A DNA stretch of 64,000 nucleotides, from NCBI GenBank assembly GCA_036172665.1, contig CM069869.1, forward strand, positions 5,890,001 through 5,954,000, read 5' to 3'. Numbering within the stretch: position 1 is the stretch's first letter; each line of letters begins with the position of its first letter. This DNA comes from Prosopocoilus inquinatus. Its lineage: Eukaryota; Arthropoda; Insecta; Coleoptera; Lucanidae. A model generated the notes under the pieces. The model was given only the letters and a program-made list of their open reading frames with translations, did not search any database and had not been told where the DNA came from. Made by a program: the position numbers and the translations under genes. Positions 36,535 through 47,493 of this stretch are shown here, in pieces.

Positions 36535-37486
36535 TTTATACCGGGTGTCGTACAGAAAACGCCCCAACCCATAACTCCTTTACTTATAGACTAATTTTAA
36601 AAAACGAAAAGGCAAATCAAATGAGACTGCAAACACTATAAAATGTGGTCAATTAATTATTTTTTTTTTTAGTTACATTCGTGGTCAAACGATTGTCAAT
36701 TTTATTTTTTAAATGGCTCTGTAGATTTCTTTTTATTATTGTGCCTGGTAGAGCTACCTTTTTTTTTACTCAATCAAATTGAATTTTTAACCATGGCATA
36801 CTTGAATTAAAAATAAAAAAATATGACAGACGCGTATTAAAAGTGTTAAAAAATAAAATTTACAGTCGTTTGACTATGAGGGTAAAAGTAAAAAAAGTAA
36901 ACTAGGAAATGATCCTGAGCGAAGGCAGGCTTTTTGGGGCAAGATGCTTAGGAACTTTTGGCCTGCACTATCCCTCGACCTTACACCACTACATTTTTTT
37001 ATTTAGCTTTTATTTAACTAATTCAAATGAGGAAATGTTGCGAGATAGAAGTATTAATACTTATCATGTAATATCTATTTTACACGTTGTAGTTATTTTT
37101 CAAAACATACTTGACAACAACAACAACACTCTTTTAAAGTTCGATTTTCAACTTTTTTTATATAGCAACCGATATTTGCACACTTAACTTTAATTTTTTC
37201 ATTAATTTTCTGCCAAATTTGCTAGTCAAAACTTAAAGTGTTCCACATCATTGAATTTAGAAAAAGTAGCTCTACCAGATACAATAATAAAAAATATACA
37301 GAGCCATTTAAAAGATAAGAGTTGACAGTCGTTTGACCATGAAGGTAACTAAAAGAAAATAATTAATTGACCACACTTTATAGTGTTTTTAATCTCACTT
37401 AATTTGGCTTTTTGTTTTTTAAAATTAGTCTATAAATAAAGGAGTTATGGCTTGGGGAATTTTCTGTAGGACATCCTGTATAAATA
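36535..37486. mobile_element. MITE-like element with inverted repeats of about 240 bp
   Basis: The left end TTTATACCGGGTGTCGTACA pairs with the right end GTAGGACATCCTGTATAAA. The match continues inward through AACTCCTTTACTTATAGACT, GTGGTCAATTAATTA and GGTAGAGCTAC. The centre (about 36790-37215) carries a short open frame without a domain. Confidence 0.75.
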
Positions 37487-37557
37487 CGAAAAGCGACCAC
37501 GAACGCCATTCCACTTACAGAAGTTACAACTGCAACATTTATAAATGAAGTGATATA

Positions 37558-37801
37558 ATTGAATCGATGAGTGCATAATCGTGTTCAGTCCAAATTTTCT
37601 GTGTTGAGAGAACAACAAATAAATAACTTTCTCTAGATTTTTATTTTGAGTAGTTATTGGCTTCAGGAGGCTTCAGATTATCCTATCTGAAAGAATTTTA
37701 AGCCAATAATTCACTTAAAATAAAAGTCTAGAAAGTGATTTGTTGTTTTCTCAACACAGTAAATTTGGACTGAACACGATTATGCACTCACCGATTCAAT
37801 T
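37558..37801. mobile_element. Palindromic MITE of 244 bp
   Basis: The left arm ATTGAATCGATGAGTGCATA pairs with the right arm TATGCACTCACCGATTCAAT. The pairing continues through CGTGTTCAGTCCAAATTT and the Cs-and-Gs-poor AACAACAAAT region to a centre near 37680. Confidence 0.75.
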
Positions 37802-37901
37802 AATGTTTTATTACTTAGAGTTATAAGCATTTTTACTTTATTAAGAACTTTAATAAATGAAAAAGTATATATGAGGCTTCAAATAAACAGTAATAATACA
37901 G

Positions 37902-38055
37902 AAAAAATTTGTTGCAAATCGTTTTCGATTGCAGTGAAAACTTCAGTTGTTTCAGCCCTGTTTGGGGCTTCATCAGCAGAGACGTAGCTCGACATTCCCA
38001 CTGCAGACCAAAAACGACTTGTCCAATTTATTCGCAATTGCGATGTTCAGTAAAA
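37902..38055. repeat. Dispersed repeat, GCTTGGGGCTTC family, copy at 37.9 kb
   Basis: TTGTTGCAAATCGTTTTCGA, TTGCAGTGAAAAC, TGTTTCAGCCCTGTTTGGGG and TTCATCAGCAGAGACG match the other copies. A stretch of the usual core (CTCTGTACAGC) is missing here. Confidence 0.6.
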
Positions 38056-39603
38056 TACAGTAATTTAGATGTAAGAAGCAATATATGTGTTACTTGGACG
38101 GGGCTAAATTAAAAAACCACCTTCACCTTTCAGGTATACGTTTTGAGAAGGCTAGGAAATATTTTAAAAAGACTTGTTTGCAAAAATTTCCATGGGCAAA
38201 ACCACCGCATTGGCTCACCATTCGGAAATACTGAATACACACAAGTATCCAGGCGGCGTAGATTGACCGATTGTCTGGTGGAATTTCATCTTTGAAAAAA
38301 ATAACCGACGGTAATAACCAGGCGTATTTTAGCGATTAGTTTTCTTTTTTTTTTGTGTTGTTGGAATAATCTTGTCAACGTTGCCGCGTGTAATACACAA
38401 AAGGCGCAGCGGCGTATCTCGTTTCTGGTAGATAAAGCGGTTGTTGCTAAGAAAAAGAAGGCCTCGTTCTTCGGCGTTAATTAATAACCTTGAAGGGGGC
38501 AATCACCCACGACGAGAACGATTTCATACACACAGAGGCAGCTACATCCGATGTAGGATGTCATACCGGTTTGGGATTTTTTTTTTCAACGGCCGCTCGC
38601 TTAACTTGGTCATAAAAATGGAACTCGGGAACTTGTTGCTTGCGTTCGTCAGCTCTAATCGCTTTTTCGCTTTATCGAATTTAATTGCACACGACTACAG
38701 GAAGTGCCCCCGATAAGATAAGCCAATTTTATTTTATTATTACACATGGCAATCCGCGACAGAGCACGCACGACTGACGAATTTGCGTTAAGGAAAATCC
38801 TTACATGCAGGTAGCATGCGTGACCGAACCGTATACGTATATACGTAACGTAAGCGAGGCGAATGTAAAGTCGTATTTCATAAGCAAGCAAGCAAGCAAG
38901 CAATCCGGTCATGAGAAAAGTATTTGTTCACGGAAGTGCTGGATGACGTGCCACTATTTCTTTATAAAGTGTTGGCATTGACACATTTCTTCCTGGTTTG
39001 GTTTCTTTATTTCCAATCTGCTCGAACGAATCTTTCTGTACGTTGCTTGCGGCTTCCTAATTGCCCCGCAAATTAATATAAATTGGTGCCGAATCGGGAA
39101 AAAGCAATTACCGACAACCTTGAATTTCACGTACCGCCTTCAGTCGGCAATAAAGTTTTATCGGCAGAATGCAAAATATCCACATTTTTGTTATGAAACC
39201 TCCCGCGTTTATTTATTGCTGGCAGCGGAAAAAAAAAACGACGATTTATGCACTTTTGCCAACGCGACGCACCGAAGCGGAAACGCAGGCAAAGAATTCC
39301 GCGCGCAGGAATTGCAAACTGCCAAGTAATTAGAAATTTTAATTATCAACAGAGACGTACTTACCCATACACGCACGTGGTATAATTATTTCAATAATTC
39401 TTTTCTTTTGCAAAACCACGGTATTTGAATAAATAGTTTGTAAAGGTTTTCTACAAAAAAAAATAGAAGTTTTGCTTACTTAGTTCATTAAATGTGAACA
39501 TTGCAGGGATTCCCCTACCTAACAATTATCAAGCTATACCGTTTGAAAGGAGTGTAAAGGTTCTGGCACATTACAACGCGGCGAAGAGCGGCGACTTTTT
39601 TTT

Positions 39604-40866
39604 TTAGCTGTACAGGGTGGCCCAACGATGCGTATTTCTTCTGTGAGGCCTATAGGAAAGAAATTAGGAAAAAAATTGATAAAGAATTTTATAATAGACA
39701 ATACGCGGCATATTGTAAAATTATTTTGAAGTATGCAGAGTGATCAGAAAAATCGTGTATCGTGGAAACTAATTTTTTTTTAATGGAATATCCTGTATAT
39801 TTTTAGATATTTGGATGCGCCGCAATGAACAGATTACAGCGGTGTAAAGATATATTGATTTTATTGAATAACTTTCATAAAATAAATTTTTTTTCTTGAA
39901 TTGAATATGAATTTCTGATTAATGAGATAACACAGACGAACGAAAATCTGACACGATATTTTTGGGACTTTGGCCTTTATGAAAATGTGAACAAAATTAA
40001 GATACCTTTTTGCATTATACCGAGCGATCGATACTTATGAAACATTTGGTATCTTATTTTTTTTAAATAGAACGGCCTACTTTTTATTTCAGAAATAGGT
40101 AGCACTTAAATGTAGCTTTCTGCTGATATAAGGTTATATATCTTTATTTTTAATAATTTCGTCACTAAAAATTTTCTTTTTACAAGTATTTCAATGGCCT
40201 GTTTTAAATTATTTTTGGTAAAATAAATCCTATCGCGAAGGTATTCAAATTAGAGATCTTTGAAAGTAGAATCAAATGATTGAAAAACGACTTCGAATGA
40301 TTGAATTTAGGTAGGAAAGTAGCAATACTGGGTGTATAGTTTAAAATGCCGACCATTGAAATACTTATAAAAAGAAAATTTCGAGTGACGAAATTATTAA
40401 AAATAAAGGTATATAACCTTATATCAGCAGAAAGCTACATTTAAGTGCTATCCATTTCAGAAATAAAAAGTAGGCCGTTCCATTAAAAAAAATGAGATAC
40501 CGAATGTTTCGTAAGTATCGATCGCTCAGTATAATGCAAAATGATAATTAATTTTGTTCACATTTTCATAAAGGCCAAAGTCCTAAAAATATCGTGTTAG
40601 ATTTTCGTTCGTCTGTGTTACCTCAGTAATTAGAAATTCAAATTCAAACTTACTGAATTTTTGCAAAATTCTTCAAGAAAAAAAAATTATTTTATGAAAG
40701 TTATTCAATAAATCAATATATCTTTACACCGCTGTAATCTGTTCATTGCAGCGCATCCAAATATCTAAAAATATACAGGGTGTTCCATTTAAAAAAAATA
40801 AGTTCCTACGAACCACCATTTTTCTGATCACTCTGTATAGTTCAAAATAATTTTACAATATGCCAC
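39604..40866. mobile_element. Foldback element of about 1.2 kb
   Basis: The left arm (about 39707-40198) and right arm (about 40353-40864) are inverted copies. Paired landmarks are GGCATATTGTAAAATTATTT, TTTTAGATATTTGGATGCGC, ACCGAGCGATCGATACTTA and AGCAGAAAGCTACATTTAAG. A TACAGGGTGGCCC motif lies just outside the left arm, and TACAGGGTGTTCC lies inside the right arm. The spacer is about 150 bp. No transposase. Confidence 0.75.
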
Positions 40867-41689
40867 CGCACACTGCTACTATTCATCTTGAAGCGTTTAC
40901 ATTTTATGTATTTAAAAAAAAATTACCAAATCGTTTTAAATACAAAAAAAAATAAGGAAACTTACATAATGTCTGAATCGCGAAAAAATTGCTCATAGAA
41001 AGTTATTTGTAGAATCTTTAAGATATGCAACCATGCATACGACTTTGCTCATCGGGCTGCCTACACCAAAGGCATCTATTTAAAAAAAAATAAATTTCTC
41101 ACTTATTTAACACTAAGGGCTTTGCTTTTTTTTTAAATTAAATTTGTAACTTTTTTAACGAACAGCGTGGCATTAAGATTAATTGTTTATAATTTTCAAT
41201 TCAATAATTTTCCTTCTGTTGACATAAGTGAAAAATAAAAAAAGGTTAAATTAATAATTTTTGTTTTGTATATACCTCTTTTATTTAGTTATTTTTTTGA
41301 AACCAGGAGGAGAAAGAATGGAGAAATTGTTTAAACAAGTAAAAATTAGGGATGTTGCTTTTTTTGGGTGAATTGTAGAAGTTGTCGTTTTTTTGACGAA
41401 ACGTCGGGAAAAACCTGGAAAAGTCAGGGAACGTTTTACCTTACCTAATAAAAAATAATTTTTCAATTTACAAAACTGCTTACACTTACACTGTAAATAA
41501 ATTATGAAATGTAAAAGAAAATCGAAGCTGCAAGCTTAAGATTTTTTTTACCTGTTAACAAATATTTTAATTTTAGTTAAATTTGCTTTGCTTGCCATTC
41601 TTCACACAAAAATTAAAAATCTTTTTATTTATTGAAAATCGCTTTTATCGCGCCGGATGTTCAAAATCCTTTCAAAGAGGGATTATCCC

Positions 41690-41835
41690 TCCCATCCCTC
41701 GAATCGGGGTAACAGATTCGCAAGAGATCGTGACGTCAGAATGACGTACACTCTCGGACAAACCTACGTAAATCGTAGGAGAACTGCGTCATTTTGACGT
41801 CACATTCTCTTGGGAACCTGTTCCTCCGATTTCAG
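41690..41835. repeat. Inverted repeat carrying two consensus CRE motifs
   Basis: The left arm (CGAATCGGGGTAACAG, CAAGAGATCGTGACGTCA) pairs with the right arm (TGACGTCACATTCTCTTG, CTGTTCCTCCGATTTC). TGACGTCA occurs at 41731-41738 and 41795-41802, one per arm. It is probably a short palindromic MITE. Confidence 0.6.
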
Positions 41836-43159
41836 AAGAAGCACCCAGGCAACAATGGTGGAAATGGATGAAAAGAAAGGGAGGTTCCAAAATCCAAGAC
41901 CACTGCTGCCAACCAATAAATTCAGTAATTCTAGATCTGGTGATTTTCTCTTAAACTTTCAGACATATTTTTAGTAAAATTTTTAAGAATGTCTGAAATT
42001 TAATGATTTTGTGATCGGCTCGGTGACATATCCGGTGACTTTGTTACATTTTGTAATTACGTTGCGTTCATTACTGCCAAATTATTGACTTTGTTACTTG
42101 ATCTGGTGTTTTTCTGTTGAAATTCCATTTCAGATTTTAATAGAATTAAACCTGTCAGAAATTTAGCGATTTGTGAGTTGTTTAGTAACTTTTATCATAA
42201 TATAATTACCGATGTTCACAAGGTATAAAATTCAAATTTAAAATTTATCTGGAGATAACCTGTATTTACCTTAAATGTAACAATAGCAAAGAGGGTTTCT
42301 TTACGCAGGAGTATATTTTGTTGTTGGGCACTCTGAAAATAAAAATTTCCCTTTTTGACCCGCGACACTGACGTAACTCTTCGATCGAATTTGACGTTAG
42401 TTTTAAGCAAGGAACCAAAAGCGACCCACCAAAGCTTAGAAATTGAGCTGATCCCCACTTCAAACGTGGCCTGCCCTTGAAGTAGGCATTGGCCGATCTG
42501 ACAGACTCCGGTTCCATTTTGTATCTCTGCTTTTGGTTGGTCTATTAAAACAAAAATAATATTGTAACTCTCTATAAAAAAAAATATCTTTTATGTATTA
42601 TGTTTCGTGTTTGTCTGACACGAAATAGGTTTGCCCTCTGCTTCTCAGTTATTTATTATTAAAAATAAGTAGCACCTAAAATAATTCATACAAGTAAAAT
42701 ATTTTGCGTAACGACTTAAATAAATTGCCGTTTGTTTAATAAAAAAATGAAAAGTGTTGAAAATGTACTGAAAAAATTGCCATTTGGAAATGATAATGAT
42801 TATTTTAAAAATGCTTGCTGTTTTTAATTATTCATGTAATTGTGTATATGCATAAAATTATAATTCATCTTATTGGGCCTTAACACCGACGAATTTAGCA
42901 TAAAATTTATTAAATGGGCAAACCTATTTAATATTTCTCCATTTGACGCGCATCAAATTTGTTTTGAAGTAGATTTCACTTCTATGTTTTTATGACAGCA
43001 AAAAGACAAACGATCGCCCGGCAATAAATCTCGTAAATTTCCTTTGATTAGACACCGCAGTCTCCCTCTGTTTTTTTTTTAATGCCGTATAAGTTATTCA
43101 TAAAAGTTGGCAAACATTCGACCGGAAACGTGTATTCTGTTGATTTAACGTATGTACTT

Positions 43160-43910
43160 AATAGGGTACATGAAAATTTTTTTTTAAATATTTTATTTGA
43201 AAGTAGGTAAAAATACGATAACTTAGAGATATTTCTTTCTTTTTGATAAATGAATATTAAAGCCGTAAAAAATTAAAGAAATTTGAATTGATTAAATTCC
43301 CGCCAAAACGCACATTCTGATCGTGTGACGTCAATGTTCGTATGCTGTCAAATCGTAATAAGTGAATATCAATACGAACACATAAAACTTATTACAATAA
43401 ATAGTAAAACATATTATCAGTATTGTGCTGTGCTATAATGTAAAAATACCTGTGCAAGAACTCCGAATAAATTATTTATAAGCGTTTCATAAAATTTAGT
43501 GTCACCAACCTTACTTCTCAATGGCGAAAAGTTCCCGTTTCCACCACAAATTTCTCACCAACAAAGTAAAAAAATATAATAATTTCTTTAAGATATTCAC
43601 TTCGTAATTGTTGCTTAAATTAAAACTATTTTTTAGCACATATTAAGAGCAAACATTCAAACTATTTGACAAGGGTCTGCATACAACATAAACGTCAAGT
43701 GACAATTTATGAACACTGACGTCACAACGAATGGGAAGCCTTTCGAAACCACATGGTGTATATTTGAATATTTTCGGTTTTATTTATCAATTTAAGAGAA
43801 TAATAAATAGAAACAGCGTACAAATTTGGTGTTTTCGCGTGTGTTATCGGCTATAGTCTCGATTAGAGAGCTTTCATTAATAATTTTATATTATTGTCAT
43901 GTACCCTATT
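43160..43910. mobile_element. MITE with AATAGGGTACATGA termini, carrying two CRE motifs
   Basis: The left end AATAGGGTACATGA pairs with the right end TCATGTACCCTATT. The 751-bp interior holds TGACGTCA at 43326-43333 and 43717-43724. No transposase frame seen. Confidence 0.55.
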
Positions 43911-44354
43911 GCCGCATCTTTACAAAAAAAATTCGGAATTTCCCGGACTATGTTAATAAATAAGTAAATATAAAAATAAATAAAAAAAACATAAAAAATA
44001 ATAAAATAATTAAAATGACGCGGCATTTGTGCTATAAAAAGAATTCCGTCTGACATTTACATTAAAAAAAATTAATTATCTCCGATAATTTATTTATTAT
44101 TAAAATTGATATATGTAATTAATTATAAAAGCGGAAGACGAAATTTGAATTTGATTTGACACCGGTAGTAAGTGTGACAGACAAAGGCACCTAAGTACGG
44201 CACTGGTTTGTAAATGCCCTTTGCATTAATTTGCGATTGCGTAAGCGAGAGATGGAAACGTGTTCTCTCTGTTTAATTAGCATTTATCACAATACCGGAA
44301 TAAGTTGAACGTAAATAACTTCTCGAACTCACTCAACCTTCGGCAAACTTCCGC

Positions 44355-44380
44355 AGCGGCGGCGGCGGTGGCGGCGGCAG
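44355..44380 (+). repeat. CGG microsatellite just upstream of the first coding exon
   Basis: GCAGCGGCGGCGGCGGTGGC and onwards, about 120 bp before the splice acceptor. Purely intronic in this model. Confidence 0.7.
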
Positions 44381-44508
44381 CAAATAAATAAACCTATCGA
44401 CTTGCGTCACGTTCGCCGCTTACTTAAACGCCATTAAAAATTCCCAGAATTAATTTCAATACCCGTTTAAGAGTTTCCTTGTTTTTTTCTTGCCTTTCAG
44501 ATTGAAAT

Positions 44509-44806
44509 ATGAAATTAGTACCGGGACCTTTGCCGCCTATACCGACGGGTGCAGCGATGGACAGACTACCGCTACCCTTGCCTTTCAGCCCCGATTTCCT
44601 ATGGAGGTACCCCATCAATTTTCCCACTCTTCCACAACCTCAGCAACCACCTTCTTCACCGTTATTCGATTACAAAAGTCAATTACCAGCTAGCCTCGCT
44701 AGTGATCCCAGACTGTGGTCAAGAGAAGACGCCGTCACTTTCCTGAGGTGGGCCGAAAGAGAATTCGATCTCCAACCCATTGACATGGATATGTTTCAAA
44801 TGAACG
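44509..44806 (+). CDS. aop: aop coding exon 1: N-terminus and first half of the SAM/Pointed domain
   Basis: The splice acceptor TTCTTGCCTTTCAG ends at 44500. The exon then reads AT TGA AAT ATG: an in-frame stop two codons before the ATG fixes the start within this exon, and A at -3 is favourable. It encodes residues 1-99 plus one base. The exon ends AACG/GTAAAT at 44806 (phase 1), within the MNGK sequence of the SAM domain. Residues 17-50 are rich in Pro and Leu and end in FLWRYP, resembling the LWRCPP stretch in Drosophila Yan. Confidence 0.92.
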
Positions 44807-47450
44807 GTAAATATTTTTTATCTAACTTATTCGTTAATCCTTTAAAAGTAAAGGACATCCTGCTATCGCAATGCGAATAACCTTGGGCAAGTCGTTTCGG
44901 TTTGCAGTGGAACTCTTGAGCTACGCTTGTGTTGACGAGGTCCCAAATAGAGCTGAAACACCTGTACAGAGCAGGCTCGATGGATTCACTGCAATTGAAA
45001 AGATTTGCCACTAATTTTTTTACTAACCCTTTAATTGAGGGAGTCGTTATATTGGCGACTTTCGCTGGCATGGTGGCTTACTTAATAGCCCGTAAGCCAA
45101 TGAAATTGATTTATTATTACTCGAACCGAGGTCTGAACAGACGAATTTGCCGCTGCGCAGTTTTAAAAACCAATGAAGTACCAGTGGCGTAGCGAATTCT
45201 TGTGAAAATTCCCATAAGGTGTGGAAAATAGGCTGTAAAAGCTACGAATGAGGAAAAGGGGGAAATGAACAAAGATATATTATACATTTTTGGGGGAAAT
45301 AGTCGAAGTATGGAAATTAAGTTGTACCCTTCTTTGACACGGAATAGAGAAAAATAGTTTTGTACCAGGTATCCCAAATCCAACAGCTAATTATTTTTTT
45401 TTCGCATGGGTTGGGCTTACTTTTGTTAATTTCACTTGGGTTGACCTTGAAAATTTTCAGCCTTTGTCTTAATTTTTAACATTTTTGGTTTTAATTCTTT
45501 TCAATTTTTAATATTTAAAAAATTTCTTTTAATTCTATTCTTCGGTTGAGTTCACTTACGTTCAGTTGCATTGAGTTGATTCTTTGCTTAATTTTAATTT
45601 TAAATACGTAATGTTTTCCTTTAATTTTCTTTTCGGTTGAGTTCGCTTAGGTTCAGTTTAGTTGGGTTGGGTTGATCTTGAAGTTATTTGTTTGATTTTA
45701 ATTAATTTTTAATTTCTTACATTTTTTTATTTGCCTTAATCATTTTTAATTTCTCGCTTAGGTTAAGCTCGTATGAGCGGAGTTTACCTTGAAATGTGTC
45801 GGGTTGTTGTTGTGTTGTTTTAGTTTACTTGGGTGGACCTTGAAAAGTGGGGAGGTCTTAATTTTTAACATTTTTTGATTTTCTTCCTTCTAGTTTTTAA
45901 TATTTTTCTTCTTCAGTTGAGTTCACTTAGGTTCAGCTTAGTTGGATTGGGTTTGCTTGTCTAATTAATTTTTAAAGTTTTTTATTATTATTTTCCTGGG
46001 TCTGGCTTGTTTTAGTTCAGTTAGGATGACCTTGAAAAGTGTCGGTTAACATCTTTTCATTCCCTTATTCGGTTGAGTTCACTTAAATTCAGTTTAGTTC
46101 GATTGGGTTGGCCTTGAGATTCTTTGCTTAATTTTAATTTAATTCTTAATTTTTTACATTTAATGAATTAATTTTTAATTTCTCGCTTGGCTTAAGATTG
46201 TTTAGGTTGAGCTCGGTTGGGTTGGGTCGAACCTAATTTCAATTAATTCAGGAATTTTGATATTTTTGTCTTTTAATTTTTTGTATTTTTTTTCTGTGGA
46301 TTAGGCTTCTTTTAGTTCAGTTGGGTTGACCTCGAAGGAAAGTGTCATTCTTAGTTTTTAACATATTTTTTATTTTAATTTCGTTTAGTTTAGTAGTTAG
46401 AATTTTCTTTAATTCTCTTTTTCAGCCGAGTTCACTTAGGTTCAGTTTAGTTGGGTTAGGTTAGCCTTAAGATTCTTTGCTTAATTTTAATTAATTCTTA
46501 GTTTCTTATGTTTTTTTTTATTTCTTATTAATTTTTAATTTCTCCCTTGGGTTAAGATTGTTTACCCTGAAATATGTCGGACTTAATTCAAATTAATTTG
46601 TAATTTTTAACATTTTATTTTGGTACATTTTTTAATTGTTCCTTGCTTTCTAATTTTTTTCTTGGATTGGGTGTGTTTAAGCTTACTTGCATTGATCTTG
46701 GAATGTGCGGGTCTTAGTTTTTAACGCATTTTTAATTTTCAACAATTTTTGTTTTATTTCTTATTAATTTTTAATTTCTGGCTTAACTTGAGATTATTTA
46801 AATTGAGTTCGGATGGGTTGGATTTACCTTGAAATGTGTCAGATTAATTTATGGTTTTTTGATGTTTTTTTGATTTTATTTGTTGCAGTTTTTGATCTAT
46901 CCTTGTTTTTAAAACGGTTTTTCTTAAGTTGGACTTGTTTGAGTTGGGTTGGGTTGGCCTTGGAATGCGTCAATTAAAATTCCGATTCGCATTTTAGCAT
47001 TTCTTGTATTATTTTTATTTTTTTATTTTTTCCTTGTTTTTTTTTTGCTTGAGTTGAAATTTTTTAAATGAAAAATGACATGCTTTCTGAACTAGAAAAC
47101 TTTGCTTACGATTCTTTTATTTTTCTTTTTAAATTCTATTACTTTTGTTCCAATATTTACGTCTTTGCTGTACGTAGTTAAAATTACAGTTAAAATATAA
47201 CCAAACAACTTGAAAACCAAAGGACATTTCAGTGTCAAGATCGTCATTTTAACATTTTAGGAACTTTACATGTACGAGATTGGCAGCAAGAAAGTTACCA
47301 AGGTCACGAATCAAAAATAATTAAAAAATAACTGACATTTGTAGCCTTTCATTAGCATTACTTTCTTTCTTTGTTTCAAATATTACTAAACAAATAAGTA
47401 TGCCAATATAAAAAATAAAAGAAAGATAGACGCTCTTTGTTTTACTTTTT

Positions 47451-47493
<43 letters not shown>

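Larger units (their letters stand above)
27308..44500 (+). other. Probable aop upstream region or intron 1
   Basis: No protein-coding exon recognised. The region holds the MITEs, foldback and motif clusters listed separately. Unassigned AT-rich stretches are 28.2-29.6, 30.6-31.4 (pyrimidine-rich), 32.6-34.2, 35.3-36.5 (many short TTATAAA-type words) and 42.0-43.1 kb. A GC-richer patch at 38.4-39.0 kb contains a GCAA run (38883-38902). The intron assignment depends on exon 1 being at 27.3 kb. Confidence 0.3.

Noticed and set aside
44509..44880. aop coding exon 1 reading on to the stop at 44878
   Set aside because: After MNG the continued frame loses SAM homology, whereas splicing at AACG/GTAAAT to 50267 restores MNGKAMCLLTR.
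47452..47492. CRISPR-like or regulatory array
   Set aside because: It is a simple AAT microsatellite. No array in the window has the direct-repeat and unique-spacer layout of CRISPR, which would also be unexpected in an insect.
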